This document shows, piece by piece, positions 15,823-25,271 of a DNA stretch of 64,000 bases; positions within the stretch are counted from its first letter, which is position 1; each line of letters starts with the position of its first letter. The DNA is taken from positions 62,001 to 126,000 of the forward strand of contig NZ_JACIEI010000008.1 in assembly GCF_014196805.1 (NCBI RefSeq). Reading direction: 5' to 3'. Source of the DNA: Sulfitobacter undariae (GTDB lineage: Bacteria > Pseudomonadota > Alphaproteobacteria > Rhodobacterales > Rhodobacteraceae). The position numbers were made by a program, and so were the translations under genes. The notes beneath the pieces are model-generated. The model worked only from the letters and a program-made list of their open reading frames with translations. It had not been told where the DNA came from and ran no database searches.

Positions 15823-16973
15823 TGTCTGACACCTCCTTTCTCGCATGGCCGTTTTTCGAAGACCGTCACCGCACGCTGGCTGCTGATTTAGATGTGTGGG
15901 CGACAAGGGAGCTGGCCCACATCGATCACAGTGACACAGATGCAGCCTGCCGTGCGTTGGTCTGCGCATTGGGCGAGGGCGGCTGGCTGAAACATGCCGC
16001 CGTCGGCTCTGGTGGCGCCGATCCCTTGGATGTGCGCACGCTTTGCTTGATCCGCGAAACACTGGCGCGCCACGACGGTCTAGCTGACTTTGCTTTTGCG
16101 ATGCAGGGGCTTGGAACGGGGGCAATTTCCTTGTTTGGGACAGATCAGCAAAAAGACGAATGGTTGCTCTTGGTGCGCGCTGGCAAGGCGATTTCGGCTT
16201 TTGCACTTACCGAGCCTAGTTCGGGTTCTGATGTTGCAAATTCAACTATGACCGCCACGCGGGATGGCGATAGCTATGTTCTGAACGGTGAAAAGACGTG
16301 GATCAGTAATGGTGGCATTGCCGACGTCTATACCGTCTTTGCGCGGACGGGTGATGGCGATGGCGCACGTGGGTTGTCGGCCTTCATTGTGCCTGCAAAC
16401 ACGCCCGGCCTGAGGGTGGCAAAGCGGCTTCAAACCATCGCGCCGCATCCTCTGGCTACTTTGCGTTTTGAGGATTGCCGCATCCCTGCAAGCGCAATGA
16501 TTGGCGACAGCGGTATGGGGTTCCGTATTGCGATGTCGGTTTTAGATGTGTTCCGCTCGACCGTTGCGGCGGCGGCTTTGGGCTTTTCCCGACGCGCACT
16601 TGACGAAGCAATCACTCGCGTCACCTCGCGCCATGTTCAAGGGGCAGCATTGTTCGATCTGCAAATGGTCCAAGGCCATATCGCGGATATGGCAGTGGAT
16701 GTAGACGCAAGTGCATTGCTGGTTTATCGCGCAGCATGGGCCAAGGATAACGGTGCGCCTCGTGTGACCCGTGAGGCAGCAATGGCCAAGCTGTTTTCCA
16801 CCGATCAGGCGCAAAAGGTCATCGACCGCGCTGTACAACTACACGGCGGAGATGGGGTTAAGTCGGGTGAGACAGTTGAAAAATTATATCGCGAAATCCG
16901 TGCCCTGCGAATCTATGAAGGGGCATCAGACGTACAGCGGGTTATCATTGCTCGCGAAACTGTGGGCCAGTAA
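15822..16973 (+). CDS. Acyl-CoA dehydrogenase
   Basis: A 383-residue FAD-dependent acyl-CoA dehydrogenase of usual length. The central signature [19 protein letters not shown] and [16 protein letters not shown] are flavin-contacting. The C-terminal part has [44 protein letters not shown]; the segment around YEGASDVQ is family-typical. It is coupled to the hydratase gene by a 1-nt overlap. It should oxidise an acyl-CoA intermediate in the beta-oxidation-like lower part of the aromatic pathway. Substrate not deducible. Confidence 0.9.
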   Translation: MSDTSFLAWPFFEDRHRTLAADLDVWATRELAHIDHSDTDAACRALVCALGEGGWLKHAAVGSGGADPLDVRTLCLIRETLARHDGLADFAFAMQGLGTGAISLFGTDQQKDEWLLLVRAGKAISAFALTEPSSGSDVANSTMTATRDGDSYVLNGEKTWISNGGIADVYTVFARTGDGDGARGLSAFIVPANTPGLRVAKRLQTIAPHPLATLRFEDCRIPASAMIGDSGMGFRIAMSVLDVFRSTVAAAALGFSRRALDEAITRVTSRHVQGAALFDLQMVQGHIADMAVDVDASALLVYRAAWAKDNGAPRVTREAAMAKLFSTDQAQKVIDRAVQLHGGDGVKSGETVEKLYREIRALRIYEGASDVQRVIIARETVGQ

Positions 16974-17054
16974 AATACATCCAGCAGGGTGGTCTGTCTC
17001 GACCCTGCTGGCACGTGCAGCTTTGTGGGCGTACCCAAATTACAAGGCGTATGT

Positions 17055-17444
17055 ATGAGCTTTGACTTTAACCAGAAGGTGCTGTTCAAGCACTGTGATC
17101 CTGCGGGGATTGTTTTTTACCCCCGCTATTTCGAGATGATAAACGACTGCGTTGAGGCGTTCTTCACGCAAATCGGTTTGCCTTTTGAAGAGCTACTTAA
17201 GACTGCAGGCGTACCCACTGCGCAGATTTCCACGACGTTCCAAAATCCAAGTCGACACGGTGACGCACTTGTTATCCGTTTGGCTGTGGTCCGCATCGGC
17301 AGGTCGAGCCTTGATCTGTCATTCAACGCTATGTGCGGCACAGAGCAGCGGTTCAGTGCTAAATCTACTTTGGTCTACATTGACCCAAACGGGGCTGGTC
17401 AATCATGGCCTGAGACAGCACGAAATGCGTTTTCTCAATATTGA
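17055..17444 (+). CDS. 4-hydroxybenzoyl-CoA thioesterase-like hot-dog protein
   Basis: A 129-residue single hot-dog protein starting at ATG 17055 (MSFDFNQKVLFKHCDPAG). The motif HCDPAGIVFYPRYFEMIND carries the catalytic Asp and is diagnostic of the 4HBT/YbgC group. It follows the acyl-CoA dehydrogenase after 81 nt on the same strand. Release of CoA from dead-end or misprimed aryl-CoA is the likely job; such thioesterases accompany 2-aminobenzoyl-CoA clusters. The 243 nt after it hold no gene, only a possible hairpin (17498-17503 with 17523-17528). Confidence 0.87.
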   Translation: MSFDFNQKVLFKHCDPAGIVFYPRYFEMINDCVEAFFTQIGLPFEELLKTAGVPTAQISTTFQNPSRHGDALVIRLAVVRIGRSSLDLSFNAMCGTEQRFSAKSTLVYIDPNGAGQSWPETARNAFSQY

Positions 17445-17687
17445 GGAGGAGGCGCTCAAAATCGTGTTCACTCAAGTTGAGCTAGGCCCGCGAAATGTGT
17501 CCCGCAGCTTTTGTGCGCTGGGGGGACAAACGGAACGTCTGGCACTTCGTCTTGATCAAAAGCGCGTTCCATGGCTATCGTGGTTGAAGATTTTAAAAGT
17601 TAACGTTGGTCGCAGCGGGGAGGGTAAGCTATTCTAACTGCCAAAGACGAGCTGTAGTATTGTTCTGAGTAAAGTGTTGGTGAGAAA

Positions 17688-19238
17688 ATGAAACGATTTA
17701 TGAAATTTATTCTCACCGTTATAGCGGTTGCGGCAATTGCCGTTTTTGCAGCGCGGTTGGCCTTCCCTCTGCCTGACATCTCGCAGCGTGAGGCGAGCGC
17801 GGCGCTACCGGTTGATCCGGCCACGCCTCTGGGGCGGTTGATGGCCGCTGGGGCGACAGATCATCCTGATAAATCCGGGGTAATTCCATTAAGCGAGGGG
17901 CATGATGCGCTTGCGAGTAGGCTGGCGATAATTGCCGCTGCTGAGCAGTCGATAGATGCGCAATATTACATCTGGCATGATGATGTGTCTGGTATCTTGC
18001 TGTTGGACGCCCTGAAAGATGCGGCACAACGTGGTGTCCGTGTGCGATTACTGCTCGATGACAACGGCGTGCCGGGCTTGGATGACTTTATGGCGGCGCT
18101 GAATGCGCAGGAAAACTTCGAGATCAGGCTGTTCAATCCGTCTACTGTCCGTGCGCCGAAATTGGCGGGGTATGCGTTTGATTTTTTCCGTATGAACCGG
18201 CGGATGCATAACAAATCCCTGATCGCTGACGGGGCTGTGGCGATTGTCGGTGGGCGTAATATCGGGGACGAGTATTTCCAAGTTGGAGATGACGTATTCT
18301 ATGTGGATATGGATGTCTTGGCGATCGGCGCGGTTGTGCCAGAAACAGCTGCAATGTTTGACGCTTACTGGAACAGCGAGTCGGTTTTTGAGGTTGAGAG
18401 CATCATCGGCGGCACTGGCGACCTTGCCGCTTTTGAGGCGCGTACTGCCACGGTTATGGCAAGCACGGATGCTGAGGAATTCTTGAGTGAAATGGACAAT
18501 AGCGCGGCCCGCTACGCGCAGGGTGTTGTCGAAATGGAATGGACTGACGTTCAGCTCGTTGCGGACGATCCCGTAAAAGGACAAGGCGTGGCTACCAAAG
18601 ATCAGCTCATGATTATGAGGTTGGGAGCGATCTTGGGTGATGCCACAAAGCGTCTGGATTTGGTGTCTGCCTATTTCGTGCCGGGTAAGCCGGGTAACGC
18701 ATATTTTAGCAAACTTGCACAATCCGGTGTCGAGGTACGCATCCTGACCAATGCGATGAACACAACCGATGTGTTGATGGTGCATGCGGGATACACAAAA
18801 TACCGACGCGAATTGCTTGAGGCAGGTGTGGATCTGTATGAACTAAAACTACGTGGTAATATGACACCAGTGAAGGATGGATCCGGTCTGCCGCTTGGTC
18901 TTTCAGGGGCGAGCCTGCACGCCAAGACCTTTGCAATTGATGACGACCGGATATTCATCGGGTCATTCAACTTTGACCCGCGTTCGGCTTCGCTGAATTG
19001 CGAGATGGGGTTTCTGATCGACAGCCCGACTTTGGCAAAAAGGGTTAGTGCAGGATTTGACGGACCACTGGCCTCAGTCAGCTATCGGCCTGAACTGACA
19101 CCAGAAGACAAGATGGTTTGGTTAGAGACAATGAGTGACGGCAGTGTCGTGACCTATCAAGAAGAGCCGGGGGCGACCTGGTTTCAACAAATCGCCATTG
19201 TCGTGATCGGATTACTGCCGGTCGAGTGGTTGATTTAA
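17688..19238 (+). CDS. Phospholipase D / cardiolipin synthase-like membrane-anchored protein
   Basis: A 516-residue PLD-superfamily protein. The N terminus has a hydrophobic segment (about 6-24) preceded by Lys and Arg, so it is probably anchored or exported across the inner membrane. Two HKD-type catalytic motifs are present: H174 in MHNKSLIADGAVAIVGGRN and H411 in LHAKTFAIDDDRIFIGSFNFD. That is the layout of ClsC-type cardiolipin synthases and bacterial PLD-like proteins. It heads a run of membrane genes (two HdeD, K+ channel) on the same strand. Substrate could be phospholipids; nuclease activity is less likely given the anchor. Confidence 0.88.
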   Translation: MKRFMKFILTVIAVAAIAVFAARLAFPLPDISQREASAALPVDPATPLGRLMAAGATDHPDKSGVIPLSEGHDALASRLAIIAAAEQSIDAQYYIWHDDVSGILLLDALKDAAQRGVRVRLLLDDNGVPGLDDFMAALNAQENFEIRLFNPSTVRAPKLAGYAFDFFRMNRRMHNKSLIADGAVAIVGGRNIGDEYFQVGDDVFYVDMDVLAIGAVVPETAAMFDAYWNSESVFEVESIIGGTGDLAAFEARTATVMASTDAEEFLSEMDNSAARYAQGVVEMEWTDVQLVADDPVKGQGVATKDQLMIMRLGAILGDATKRLDLVSAYFVPGKPGNAYFSKLAQSGVEVRILTNAMNTTDVLMVHAGYTKYRRELLEAGVDLYELKLRGNMTPVKDGSGLPLGLSGASLHAKTFAIDDDRIFIGSFNFDPRSASLNCEMGFLIDSPTLAKRVSAGFDGPLASVSYRPELTPEDKMVWLETMSDGSVVTYQEEPGATWFQQIAIVVIGLLPVEWLI

Positions 19239-19267
19239 GGCGGGCTGTGCCCATAACACTAAAGGAT

Positions 19268-19795
19268 ATGACAATGAAAAACTGGTTTTTATGGCTGATT
19301 GTTGGCGTGGTTTCATTGCTTGGGGGCCTGTTCGCTCTCGCTAATCCGTTTGCGGCCACGTTGACCGCTGTGGTGCTGGCAGGCTGGATGTTCATGATTG
19401 TGGGCATACTGACACTCTTTTTAGCTTTCGGGGATCAAGGCTGGGGCGGACGAATTCTGGCGCTTGTGATTGGTCTTCTATTGATAATCATGGGGGGCAA
19501 TCTGGTGGGTGAACCGCTGCAAGGCATGATCTCACTCACGTATTTCGTTGGGCTTATGATGCTCGTGACAGGGGGCTTTCGCCTATTGTTGGGCATGGGC
19601 AGTGCAATTCCACAACTGCGTCTCGCGATGATTGTTTCAGGTGCGATATCCATAATTTTGGGCGCGATGATTTTCGCCAATTTCCCGCAATCGGCTGTTG
19701 TCGTTCTAGGTGTGTTTCTGGCGATTGAGCTGATCTCTAATGGCGTATCCCTGATTGTGTTGGCACTCAGCCGGAAAAACGAAACTGTTGCTTAA
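19268..19795 (+). CDS. HdeD family (DUF308) membrane protein, copy 1
   Basis: About 175 residues, six hydrophobic segments, of the HdeD/DUF308 family linked in E. coli to acid resistance. The start at 19268 (MTMKNWFLW) follows AAGGAT. The family shape is clear: MKNWFLWLIVGVVSLLGGLFALANPFAATLTAVVLAGWMFMIVGI. It is 30 nt after the PLD gene and 13 nt before a paralogue that begins MKNWALWLCVGIISLIGG. Function in this organism unknown; a stress-related envelope role is the usual inference. Confidence 0.85.
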   Translation: MTMKNWFLWLIVGVVSLLGGLFALANPFAATLTAVVLAGWMFMIVGILTLFLAFGDQGWGGRILALVIGLLLIIMGGNLVGEPLQGMISLTYFVGLMMLVTGGFRLLLGMGSAIPQLRLAMIVSGAISIILGAMIFANFPQSAVVVLGVFLAIELISNGVSLIVLALSRKNETVA

Positions 19796-19808
19796 TAAGG
19801 AGAATCTC

Positions 19809-20333
19809 ATGAAAAACTGGGCATTGTGGCTTTGTGTCGGGATTATATCTCTGATCGGGGGGCTTCTGGCACTTTTCAATCCGCTTTCGGCATCCATAGC
19901 GGCCACCACACTCGCTGGGTGGGCATTGTTGTTCGTCGGGGCGTTGCAAGGCTGGTCCGCTTGGAAATCAGCGGGTTTCAAGGCAAGAACGGGAGCTGGC
20001 ATCGCGGCGGCAGCTTCTTTGCTCATGGGCTTGGTTCTATTGTTCGGACCCTTCGGTGATGGCACTTTCTTGCGCTATGCTCTCACGGCACTGTTGATCA
20101 TTTCAGGCGCGGCAAAACTTTGGGCTGCGCGCCATATCCGCGGTGACGACCTTCATCTTGTGGTTCTGGGGGCAGGCGGGGTTTCAGTTCTGCTGGGGCT
20201 TGTGGTTCTCACCGGATTTCCGGGCTTCCTTGCGGGCAGTCTTGGCGCGATACTGGGTTTGGAGCTGATGGCCAATGGCGCCGCACTTGTTGTTCTATCC
20301 CTTAGACGCCGCAAGGTTGCACCGCTGGCATGA
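19809..20333 (+). CDS. HdeD family (DUF308) membrane protein, copy 2
   Basis: A 174-residue paralogue of the preceding gene, in tandem. Chosen start ATG 19809 follows AAGGAGAAT. It shares the opening MKNWxLW and the GG-L-ALFNP-A-ATxLAGW pattern with copy 1, then diverges, so the duplication is not recent. Its last codons overlap the K+ channel start (ATGA), implying one transcript from the PLD gene to the channel. Confidence 0.85.
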   Translation: MKNWALWLCVGIISLIGGLLALFNPLSASIAATTLAGWALLFVGALQGWSAWKSAGFKARTGAGIAAAASLLMGLVLLFGPFGDGTFLRYALTALLIISGAAKLWAARHIRGDDLHLVVLGAGGVSVLLGLVVLTGFPGFLAGSLGAILGLELMANGAALVVLSLRRRKVAPLA

Positions 20334-20674
20334 TGGAACATAAAGGTCGGATAGGGCGGAACATCAGGCATTTGTGGCAAGGGCTTGCCGTTGCCTTTGG
20401 GGATGAACGGGTGCGTGCCCTCATGGCAATGACGCTCACATTAATTGCCGTTGCTTCGGTTTTCTATTGGTATGTCGAAGGCTGGAGTTTGTTGGACTCT
20501 GTCTATTTTTCGGTCATCACCATAGCCACGGTTGGCTATGGTGATTTCTCTCCACAAACGGCCTTGGGTAAACTTTTTACCATTGGATACATCTTTTGTG
20601 GGCTCGGACTATTTGTGGCCACAGCGACATCTGTTGCGGATCGCCTCATCCGTGGTCAACGATCCGATGAATAG
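20330..20674 (+). CDS. Small two-TM potassium channel
   Basis: A 114-residue protein with two membrane helices flanking a pore loop. The selectivity filter TVGYGD is seen in SVITIATVGYGDFSP. It lacks a C-terminal RCK/TrkA domain, so it is a minimal channel of the Ion_trans_2 type. It overlaps copy 2 of HdeD by 4 nt. Likely in the inner membrane, affecting potassium flux under stress with its membrane neighbours. Confidence 0.9.
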   Translation: MMEHKGRIGRNIRHLWQGLAVAFGDERVRALMAMTLTLIAVASVFYWYVEGWSLLDSVYFSVITIATVGYGDFSPQTALGKLFTIGYIFCGLGLFVATATSVADRLIRGQRSDE

Positions 20675-21054
20675 GCGCTTAACCAACCGCCCAGAATGCG
20701 GATCATTTGCGCGGTCAATTCTTGCGGCCCGATCTGCGCGATGGCGTGAAGCCCTGATTGGACCTCCGCAATATCGCTGCGCAATCCTACAACCTCTTCA
20801 CGCAAAGGTTGCTCCAAAGTGCCTTCGGAGACGCGCAGTTCGATCCCTTCGACCGCAGTTGCAATACGCTCTAGGCGCAGAGCCTGCGGAGCAAGTACAT
20901 CATCAATGGCAATGCGGGTATTCTGTGCAAGGTCTTGCACGCGTCCGACAAGCAGAAACGCCGCGACAAGTACGGCCAACAGCAACATCAATGTCGCGTT
21001 CAGCAACGCGAGACCGACCTGCCTTATTGCCATCCAAACGGCTGAACCCTTCAT
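20656..21054 (-). CDS. Hypothetical membrane-anchored coiled-coil protein
   Basis: About 132 residues (start at MKGSAVWMAIRQ; an ATG 15 nt upstream is possible). One strong transmembrane segment lies near 15-40, followed by a helical, charged stretch with heptad-like spacing (RVQDLAQNTRIAIDDVLAPQALRLERIATAVEGIELRV). No family recognised. Its 3' end overlaps the K+ channel gene by 19 nt, convergently. It is divergent from the ClC gene, with 74 nt between starts. Probably real because of the coherent topology, but function unknown. Confidence 0.6.
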   Translation of the reverse strand: MKGSAVWMAIRQVGLALLNATLMLLLAVLVAAFLLVGRVQDLAQNTRIAIDDVLAPQALRLERIATAVEGIELRVSEGTLEQPLREEVVGLRSDIAEVQSGLHAIAQIGPQELTAQMIRILGGWLSAYSSDR

Positions 21055-21128
21055 AAACACACCTAACATAAATACTCATTTTGCAGATTTCTAACGCATA
21101 ATGACCTCGACACCAAAGGATAATCGGA

Positions 21129-22295
21129 ATGAGATCAACTGCCCTTGCTGCTGGATATGGCTTTGTCGCAGGTGTTGTCGCCGCACTTGTCCTTTGGCTG
21201 ATGGGGCTGGTCTCTGCGGTTGTGTGGTCTGGTCCTGACGCCAGCTGGTATATCTTTGTCATGATTATGTTGGGGGGCGTGTGCATCGCGGTCCTGCGTC
21301 ACTGGCATGAAGGTGAAAGCCTGTCTGAGCAGATTGAGGATATCCGCAACCCTTCTGCGCCGAAACACCGCGATACAGTGCTTTTGGCCGCTATGGCCAT
21401 TATTGCAGTGGGTTTTGGTGGGGCGGTTGGACCCGAAGCCGGCATTTTGGCTGTGGTGGCTGAGATGTCTGCTTTTGTGACCTTGCTGATCGCCCGAAAT
21501 CAGGAAGATAGTCGCATGATTTCTGAAGTAGGCGCGGTAGCCGCGCTTTCGGGTATTTATGGCTCGCCCCCCGGTGCTGCGATGATGACAGAAACGAAGC
21601 CAGAAGCACCGAAATGGCAACTTTTCCTCGCGGCACTTGCGGGGCTTTTGGGCTTCATGTTGGTGGCCAGTCGGTTTTTACCCGATGGGGCAATACGTAT
21701 TCATTTACCCGTGTATCAGGCTGCCAGAGATGGAACCGACATGCTGCGCGCGTTGCTTCCTGCTGGATTGGGAACTGCTGTTGGTTTGGCCTTTGTAATG
21801 ATCCATACACCGATGCGGGCATTGCTGGCCCGCTGTGGGCCTGTTGCTGTTCAGACTTTGATTGGCACTGCCCTGTTTGCTGCCTTGGCAGCCATTTTTC
21901 CGATCCTGCGGTTTTCTGGCCATCATGAATTGGAAGCGATGCTAGAATGGGGGGCGGGGGCAGGCATGGGCTTGTTGATCACATTGGCATTGTTGAAAAT
22001 GCTCGCGTTGTCAGTCTGTCTTGCTGCGGGCTGGCGCGGTGGAGCGGCCTTTCCATTGATCTTTGCTGGCGCGGCGGCAGGCGGTGCGGCACTTTGGGTG
22101 ATGCCGGACATTCCCATAACCGTCGCCCTTGTCCCGGGCATGGCAGCGGCGTTAACCGCAGGAATGGGCCAACCGATTGCAGCCATGCTGATCGCGCTGT
22201 TGTTGATCGGTCCGGCGGCAATGGGGCCGCTTTTGGTCGGCATATTGATCGGCTGGGGCGGCTCCAAGCTGGTGACAAAACCGGTTTTACACTGA
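21129..22295 (+). CDS. ClC-family chloride channel/transporter
   Basis: A 388-residue polytopic membrane protein of the ClC family. The key motif GFGGAVGPEAGILAVVAEM corresponds to the anion-site GxxGPE region, and GIYGSPPGAAMMTET to the next conserved loop. A later GMGQPIAAMLIAL fits the last helix region. It is shorter than full ClC proteins (about 450) and has no CBS domain. It probably exchanges chloride or fluoride for protons. The neighbourhood of HdeD and a K+ channel suggests an ion and acid stress group. Confidence 0.82.
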   Translation: MRSTALAAGYGFVAGVVAALVLWLMGLVSAVVWSGPDASWYIFVMIMLGGVCIAVLRHWHEGESLSEQIEDIRNPSAPKHRDTVLLAAMAIIAVGFGGAVGPEAGILAVVAEMSAFVTLLIARNQEDSRMISEVGAVAALSGIYGSPPGAAMMTETKPEAPKWQLFLAALAGLLGFMLVASRFLPDGAIRIHLPVYQAARDGTDMLRALLPAGLGTAVGLAFVMIHTPMRALLARCGPVAVQTLIGTALFAALAAIFPILRFSGHHELEAMLEWGAGAGMGLLITLALLKMLALSVCLAAGWRGGAAFPLIFAGAAAGGAALWVMPDIPITVALVPGMAAALTAGMGQPIAAMLIALLLIGPAAMGPLLVGILIGWGGSKLVTKPVLH

Positions 22296-22349
22296 AACGC
22301 AGTGGCGACATTGGGTAGGCAAACATTCCGAGGTTGCAGTACAGCTACA

Positions 22350-22772
22350 TTACACGGCTAATCCGAAATCAATCGGTGTAAGCGCAATATCTGCGATAGT
22401 GTATCTATCAAGGACGGCAAGGAAGGCGGTTTTGGCTTCTGCCAGAGGTGAGATCGCTTTGCAGCAATCGACAATTGCGCAATTATTGGTTGGGCGCATG
22501 CATTCTACGAGGCTGAAATCAGTCTCCATATGCCGCACGACTTCCCCTATTTTGATGTCCGCTGCCGCCCGTGCAAGGTAAAGCCCGCCTGATCGTCCCC
22601 GCTGCGCAGTCAGGAAATGGCCTTGTGTCAAGGCGTTGACGACTTTCATTACCGTGCTGCGCGGCAGGTGATAAGCTTGAACTATTTGATCGATGGTAAA
22701 GAGGTTTTTCCCTGTTGATGCCCCGTAAATCATGATGCGCAGGGCCACGTCTGTTGTATCGTTCAGGCGCAT
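22350..22772 (-). CDS. nsrR: NsrR nitric-oxide-sensing Rrf2 repressor
   Basis: A 140-residue Rrf2-family regulator. The winged helix spans 1-65 (TVMKVVNALTQGHFLTAQRGRSGGLYLAR). Three cysteines with NsrR spacing, C91, C98 and C103, can hold the Fe-S cluster that NO destroys. It is divergent from hmp, and two NsrR-like sites lie between them, giving a direct circuit: NO lifts repression of flavohaemoglobin. An extra cysteine at 104 is next to C103. Strong call from family, cysteines and target. Confidence 0.92.
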   Translation of the reverse strand: MRLNDTTDVALRIMIYGASTGKNLFTIDQIVQAYHLPRSTVMKVVNALTQGHFLTAQRGRSGGLYLARAAADIKIGEVVRHMETDFSLVECMRPTNNCAIVDCCKAISPLAEAKTAFLAVLDRYTIADIALTPIDFGLAV

Positions 22773-22843
22773 CGTTGTTCCTTTTCTCGGTTGGGGTGCG
22801 CAGCGTCTGCACCATGGAATGCCACGACACTATGTCGCAGATA

Positions 22844-22872
22844 CTTAAGATGCTTTCTGCTAGCACCTTAAG
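22844..22872. promoter_or_regulatory. NsrR operator, upstream site
   Basis: Inverted repeat CTTAAGATGC (22844-22853) and GCACCTTAAG (22863-22872), nine matches in ten between arms. AAGATGC is the known NsrR half-site. It lies in the nsrR/hmp intergenic region. Confidence 0.75.
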
Positions 22873-22884
22873 CGCGCACGTTAT

Positions 22885-22905
22885 AGATACGATTTATCGG
22901 CATCT
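22885..22905. promoter_or_regulatory. NsrR operator, hmp-proximal site
   Basis: AGATAC (22885-22890) and GCATCT (22900-22905) form a second imperfect NsrR-type inverted repeat, 15 nt before the hmp start codon. It is placed to block translation-proximal transcription of hmp. Confidence 0.6.
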
Positions 22906-22920
22906 TAAATGGAAATTACA

Positions 22921-24102
22921 ATGGTCAAGCCACTTACCGAAGAATCTCTCTGCATCATCGAGGCGACTGCGCCCGTTGTCGCCTCACATATCAACCAAAT
23001 CGTGCCCTGTATGTATGACAGGCTTTTGGCCGCGCCAGAGATACGGCCGCTGTTCAACATGTCACATCAACACGGCAATTCATCTCAGCATAAAGCGTTG
23101 GCAAATGCATTAGTCATCTATGCAACCCATATCCGCACACCGGGCTTCCTTTCGGATGCGCTTGAACGGATTGCGCAAAAACATACAGGTCTGCAAATAT
23201 TGCCTGAACACTACCCCTATGTAGCGGACGCCTTGCTCGGCGCGGTGTCCGAGGTGCTAGGTGAGGCGGTGACGCCTGAGATTTTAGCGGCGTGGGGGGA
23301 GGCCTATTGGTTTCTTGCCAACACACTGATTGAGCGCGAAGAAGCGATTTACACCGTGTCCGAGACACAAAAAGGCGGGTGGCGTGGTTGGCGACGGTTT
23401 AAGATCATGTCCAAGGTGCTGGAGACCCCCGAAGTCATGTCGTTTATCTTGCGCCCCACCGATGGTGGTCCTGTACTCCGGCACCGTCCTGGTCAATATC
23501 TCAGCTTTCGGTTCTTTCCGTCGGTGGATGAGGAATGTCGGCGCAACTACTCGATCTCTTCAGCACCTGATGGGGAACACTACCGGATCACAGTTAAGCG
23601 TGAAGCTGGTGGGCAGATTTCGAACTGGCTGCACGACATGACTGACGTGGGCACCGAATTTGACGTAGCCGCGCCCGCAGGTGAGTTCTTCCTCGACCCA
23701 GCCGGAAAACGTGAGGTTGTGCTTTTGTCAGCGGGTGTAGGTATTACTCCGATGATCTCGATGTTGGAATGTTTCGGCGACAGTGATCTGCGGATTGTGG
23801 ACATTCACGCGACGCGCGACAGTCAAAATCATGTGATGCGCGAAACCTCACGGGCGCGGGCAAATGAAAGCCATGTGTTCTACGAGTTTCCGACCGAAGA
23901 CAACGTGACTAACGGATTCCTCAACGGGCGGGTTGACCCAAATTGGATTGTGACGGTCAGCGATCCATCCGCGGCGGATTATTTTATCTGCGGTCCTGTG
24001 GGTTTTATGCAGGCAATGGTCCACGGATTAAAGGCGGCCAATGTCCCCGAGGCCCGTATTCATTACGAATTTTTCGGGCCAGCTTCTGAAACCATTGGAT
24101 GA
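22921..24102 (+). CDS. hmp: Flavohaemoglobin, nitric oxide dioxygenase
   Basis: I use ATG 22921 (MVKPLTEESLCIIEATAPVV; 393 aa), which matches the usual Hmp N terminus. Globin domain about 1-135 (QHGNSSQHKALANALVIYATHI includes the proximal-haem region), then the ferredoxin-reductase-like FAD part (RNYSISSAPDGEHYRITVKRE) and the NAD part (LLSAGVGITPMISMLE; YFICGPVGFMQAM). The enzyme converts NO and O2 to nitrate. Under NsrR control from the intergenic operators. Complete and intact. Confidence 0.95.
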   Translation: MVKPLTEESLCIIEATAPVVASHINQIVPCMYDRLLAAPEIRPLFNMSHQHGNSSQHKALANALVIYATHIRTPGFLSDALERIAQKHTGLQILPEHYPYVADALLGAVSEVLGEAVTPEILAAWGEAYWFLANTLIEREEAIYTVSETQKGGWRGWRRFKIMSKVLETPEVMSFILRPTDGGPVLRHRPGQYLSFRFFPSVDEECRRNYSISSAPDGEHYRITVKREAGGQISNWLHDMTDVGTEFDVAAPAGEFFLDPAGKREVVLLSAGVGITPMISMLECFGDSDLRIVDIHATRDSQNHVMRETSRARANESHVFYEFPTEDNVTNGFLNGRVDPNWIVTVSDPSAADYFICGPVGFMQAMVHGLKAANVPEARIHYEFFGPASETIG

Positions 24103-24243
24103 GGCGAAATGCGCATACTTCTGTGTCACTATCTCCTGCCTGACATTCATGTAGGAGACAGTGACATGGTTATCTATGCGTTGCTAAAGGCGGCACTCTG
24201 GTGGGGGGCAAGGTATAGACACCTCGCCAGAGATGGCGGATCA

Positions 24244-25050
24244 TCAGGCAGCAGCAGCTTCGGCGCGTTTCATCTGCTGATGTTCGTCTTCAATCATTCC
24301 CAGTTTCCAATACCCCGACAGGTAAGTTTGGGAGCGGTCGATACCTTTGGTCACGTGCAAAAACTGGCGCAGTGATTTGATGACGCCGCTTTCGCCTGCA
24401 ATGCAGGTTTGAACCTGCCCTGACGGCCATTCCATTTGCTGGATTACATCAGTCAGTTGGGACGAGGCGGTATGTGGGTCAGGATGAACGAGCCAATGCT
24501 GGACAATCCCTGCGGGCGCATCAATCTCTTGGCGATCTGCTGCATTGGTCACTTCAAAAAATGCAACGCCTGTGGCGTCTTTCGGCATCGCCTCCAAAGT
24601 GGCTGCGACAACGGGAAGGGCAGATAGATCCGCAACGAGCAAATACCAATCTGCTTCAAACGCCGCGATTTTCAGTTGCCCGGGTCCAGCAAAGCCGCAG
24701 AAATCACCAGGTTTAGCGTTGATCGCCCAAGCCGAAGCAGGGCCGCTCTCCCCATGATCAACAAAGTCGATGTCCATTTCATGGGTGTCATGGCGGATGT
24801 GGCGTACGGTGTACGTGCGCACGGTGGGACGTGGGCCCGCATCAAACTGGTGCTCAAAGTCGGCACGCGTCTGGTTGGCCTCGGGGAGGAACAGTTTGCA
24901 ATTTGCCCCTTCGCAGCCTTCGGGGATGCTCGCAATTTCCGGGCCATGAAAGGTTACGCGGATCATGTTCGGCGTTAAGTGATATGCGGATTTGACTGTC
25001 AAAATCCGTGGTGCTGGTTTGGATTTTTTATCTTTGGGTGTGATGCTCAT
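24244..25050 (-). CDS. Siderophore-interacting protein (FAD ferric-siderophore reductase)
   Basis: A 268-residue SIP/ViuB-type flavoprotein that frees iron from imported siderophores. Marks are NMIRVTFHGPEI, RTYTVRHIRHDTHEMDIDFVDHGESGPASAWA (FAD-binding and the typical HGExGPASxWA), and the C-terminal GESGVIKSLRQFL and YLSGYWKLG. No siderophore receptor is adjacent. The gap of 141 nt to hmp on the other side holds no gene. Iron control is likely, but I could not fix a Fur or Irr site. Confidence 0.92.
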   Translation of the reverse strand: MSITPKDKKSKPAPRILTVKSAYHLTPNMIRVTFHGPEIASIPEGCEGANCKLFLPEANQTRADFEHQFDAGPRPTVRTYTVRHIRHDTHEMDIDFVDHGESGPASAWAINAKPGDFCGFAGPGQLKIAAFEADWYLLVADLSALPVVAATLEAMPKDATGVAFFEVTNAADRQEIDAPAGIVQHWLVHPDPHTASSQLTDVIQQMEWPSGQVQTCIAGESGVIKSLRQFLHVTKGIDRSQTYLSGYWKLGMIEDEHQQMKRAEAAAA

Positions 25051-25271
25051 GCGATGTCGCCTTGGCTTGATTTGCGATTCTGATCAACTGTCTGCGGCGC
25101 GGTTTCTATGCGGCCAAGCCAATTTAACATTTTGTTTCCTTCGGCTTTTTGCTCAGAAATTTTTAGGGCGCGTTAATTTTTTATATCTGACTATAACAAT
25201 CGGGTATTGTCAATGTCACGGCCCCAAGGCTTACAGCATATGGCGTTTCGAGTGTTCTATATGAACATTGA

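Noticed and set aside
17152..17637. 161-codon plus-strand ORF after the thioesterase
   Set aside because: Most of it is another frame of the thioesterase gene and the remainder shows no recognisable protein.
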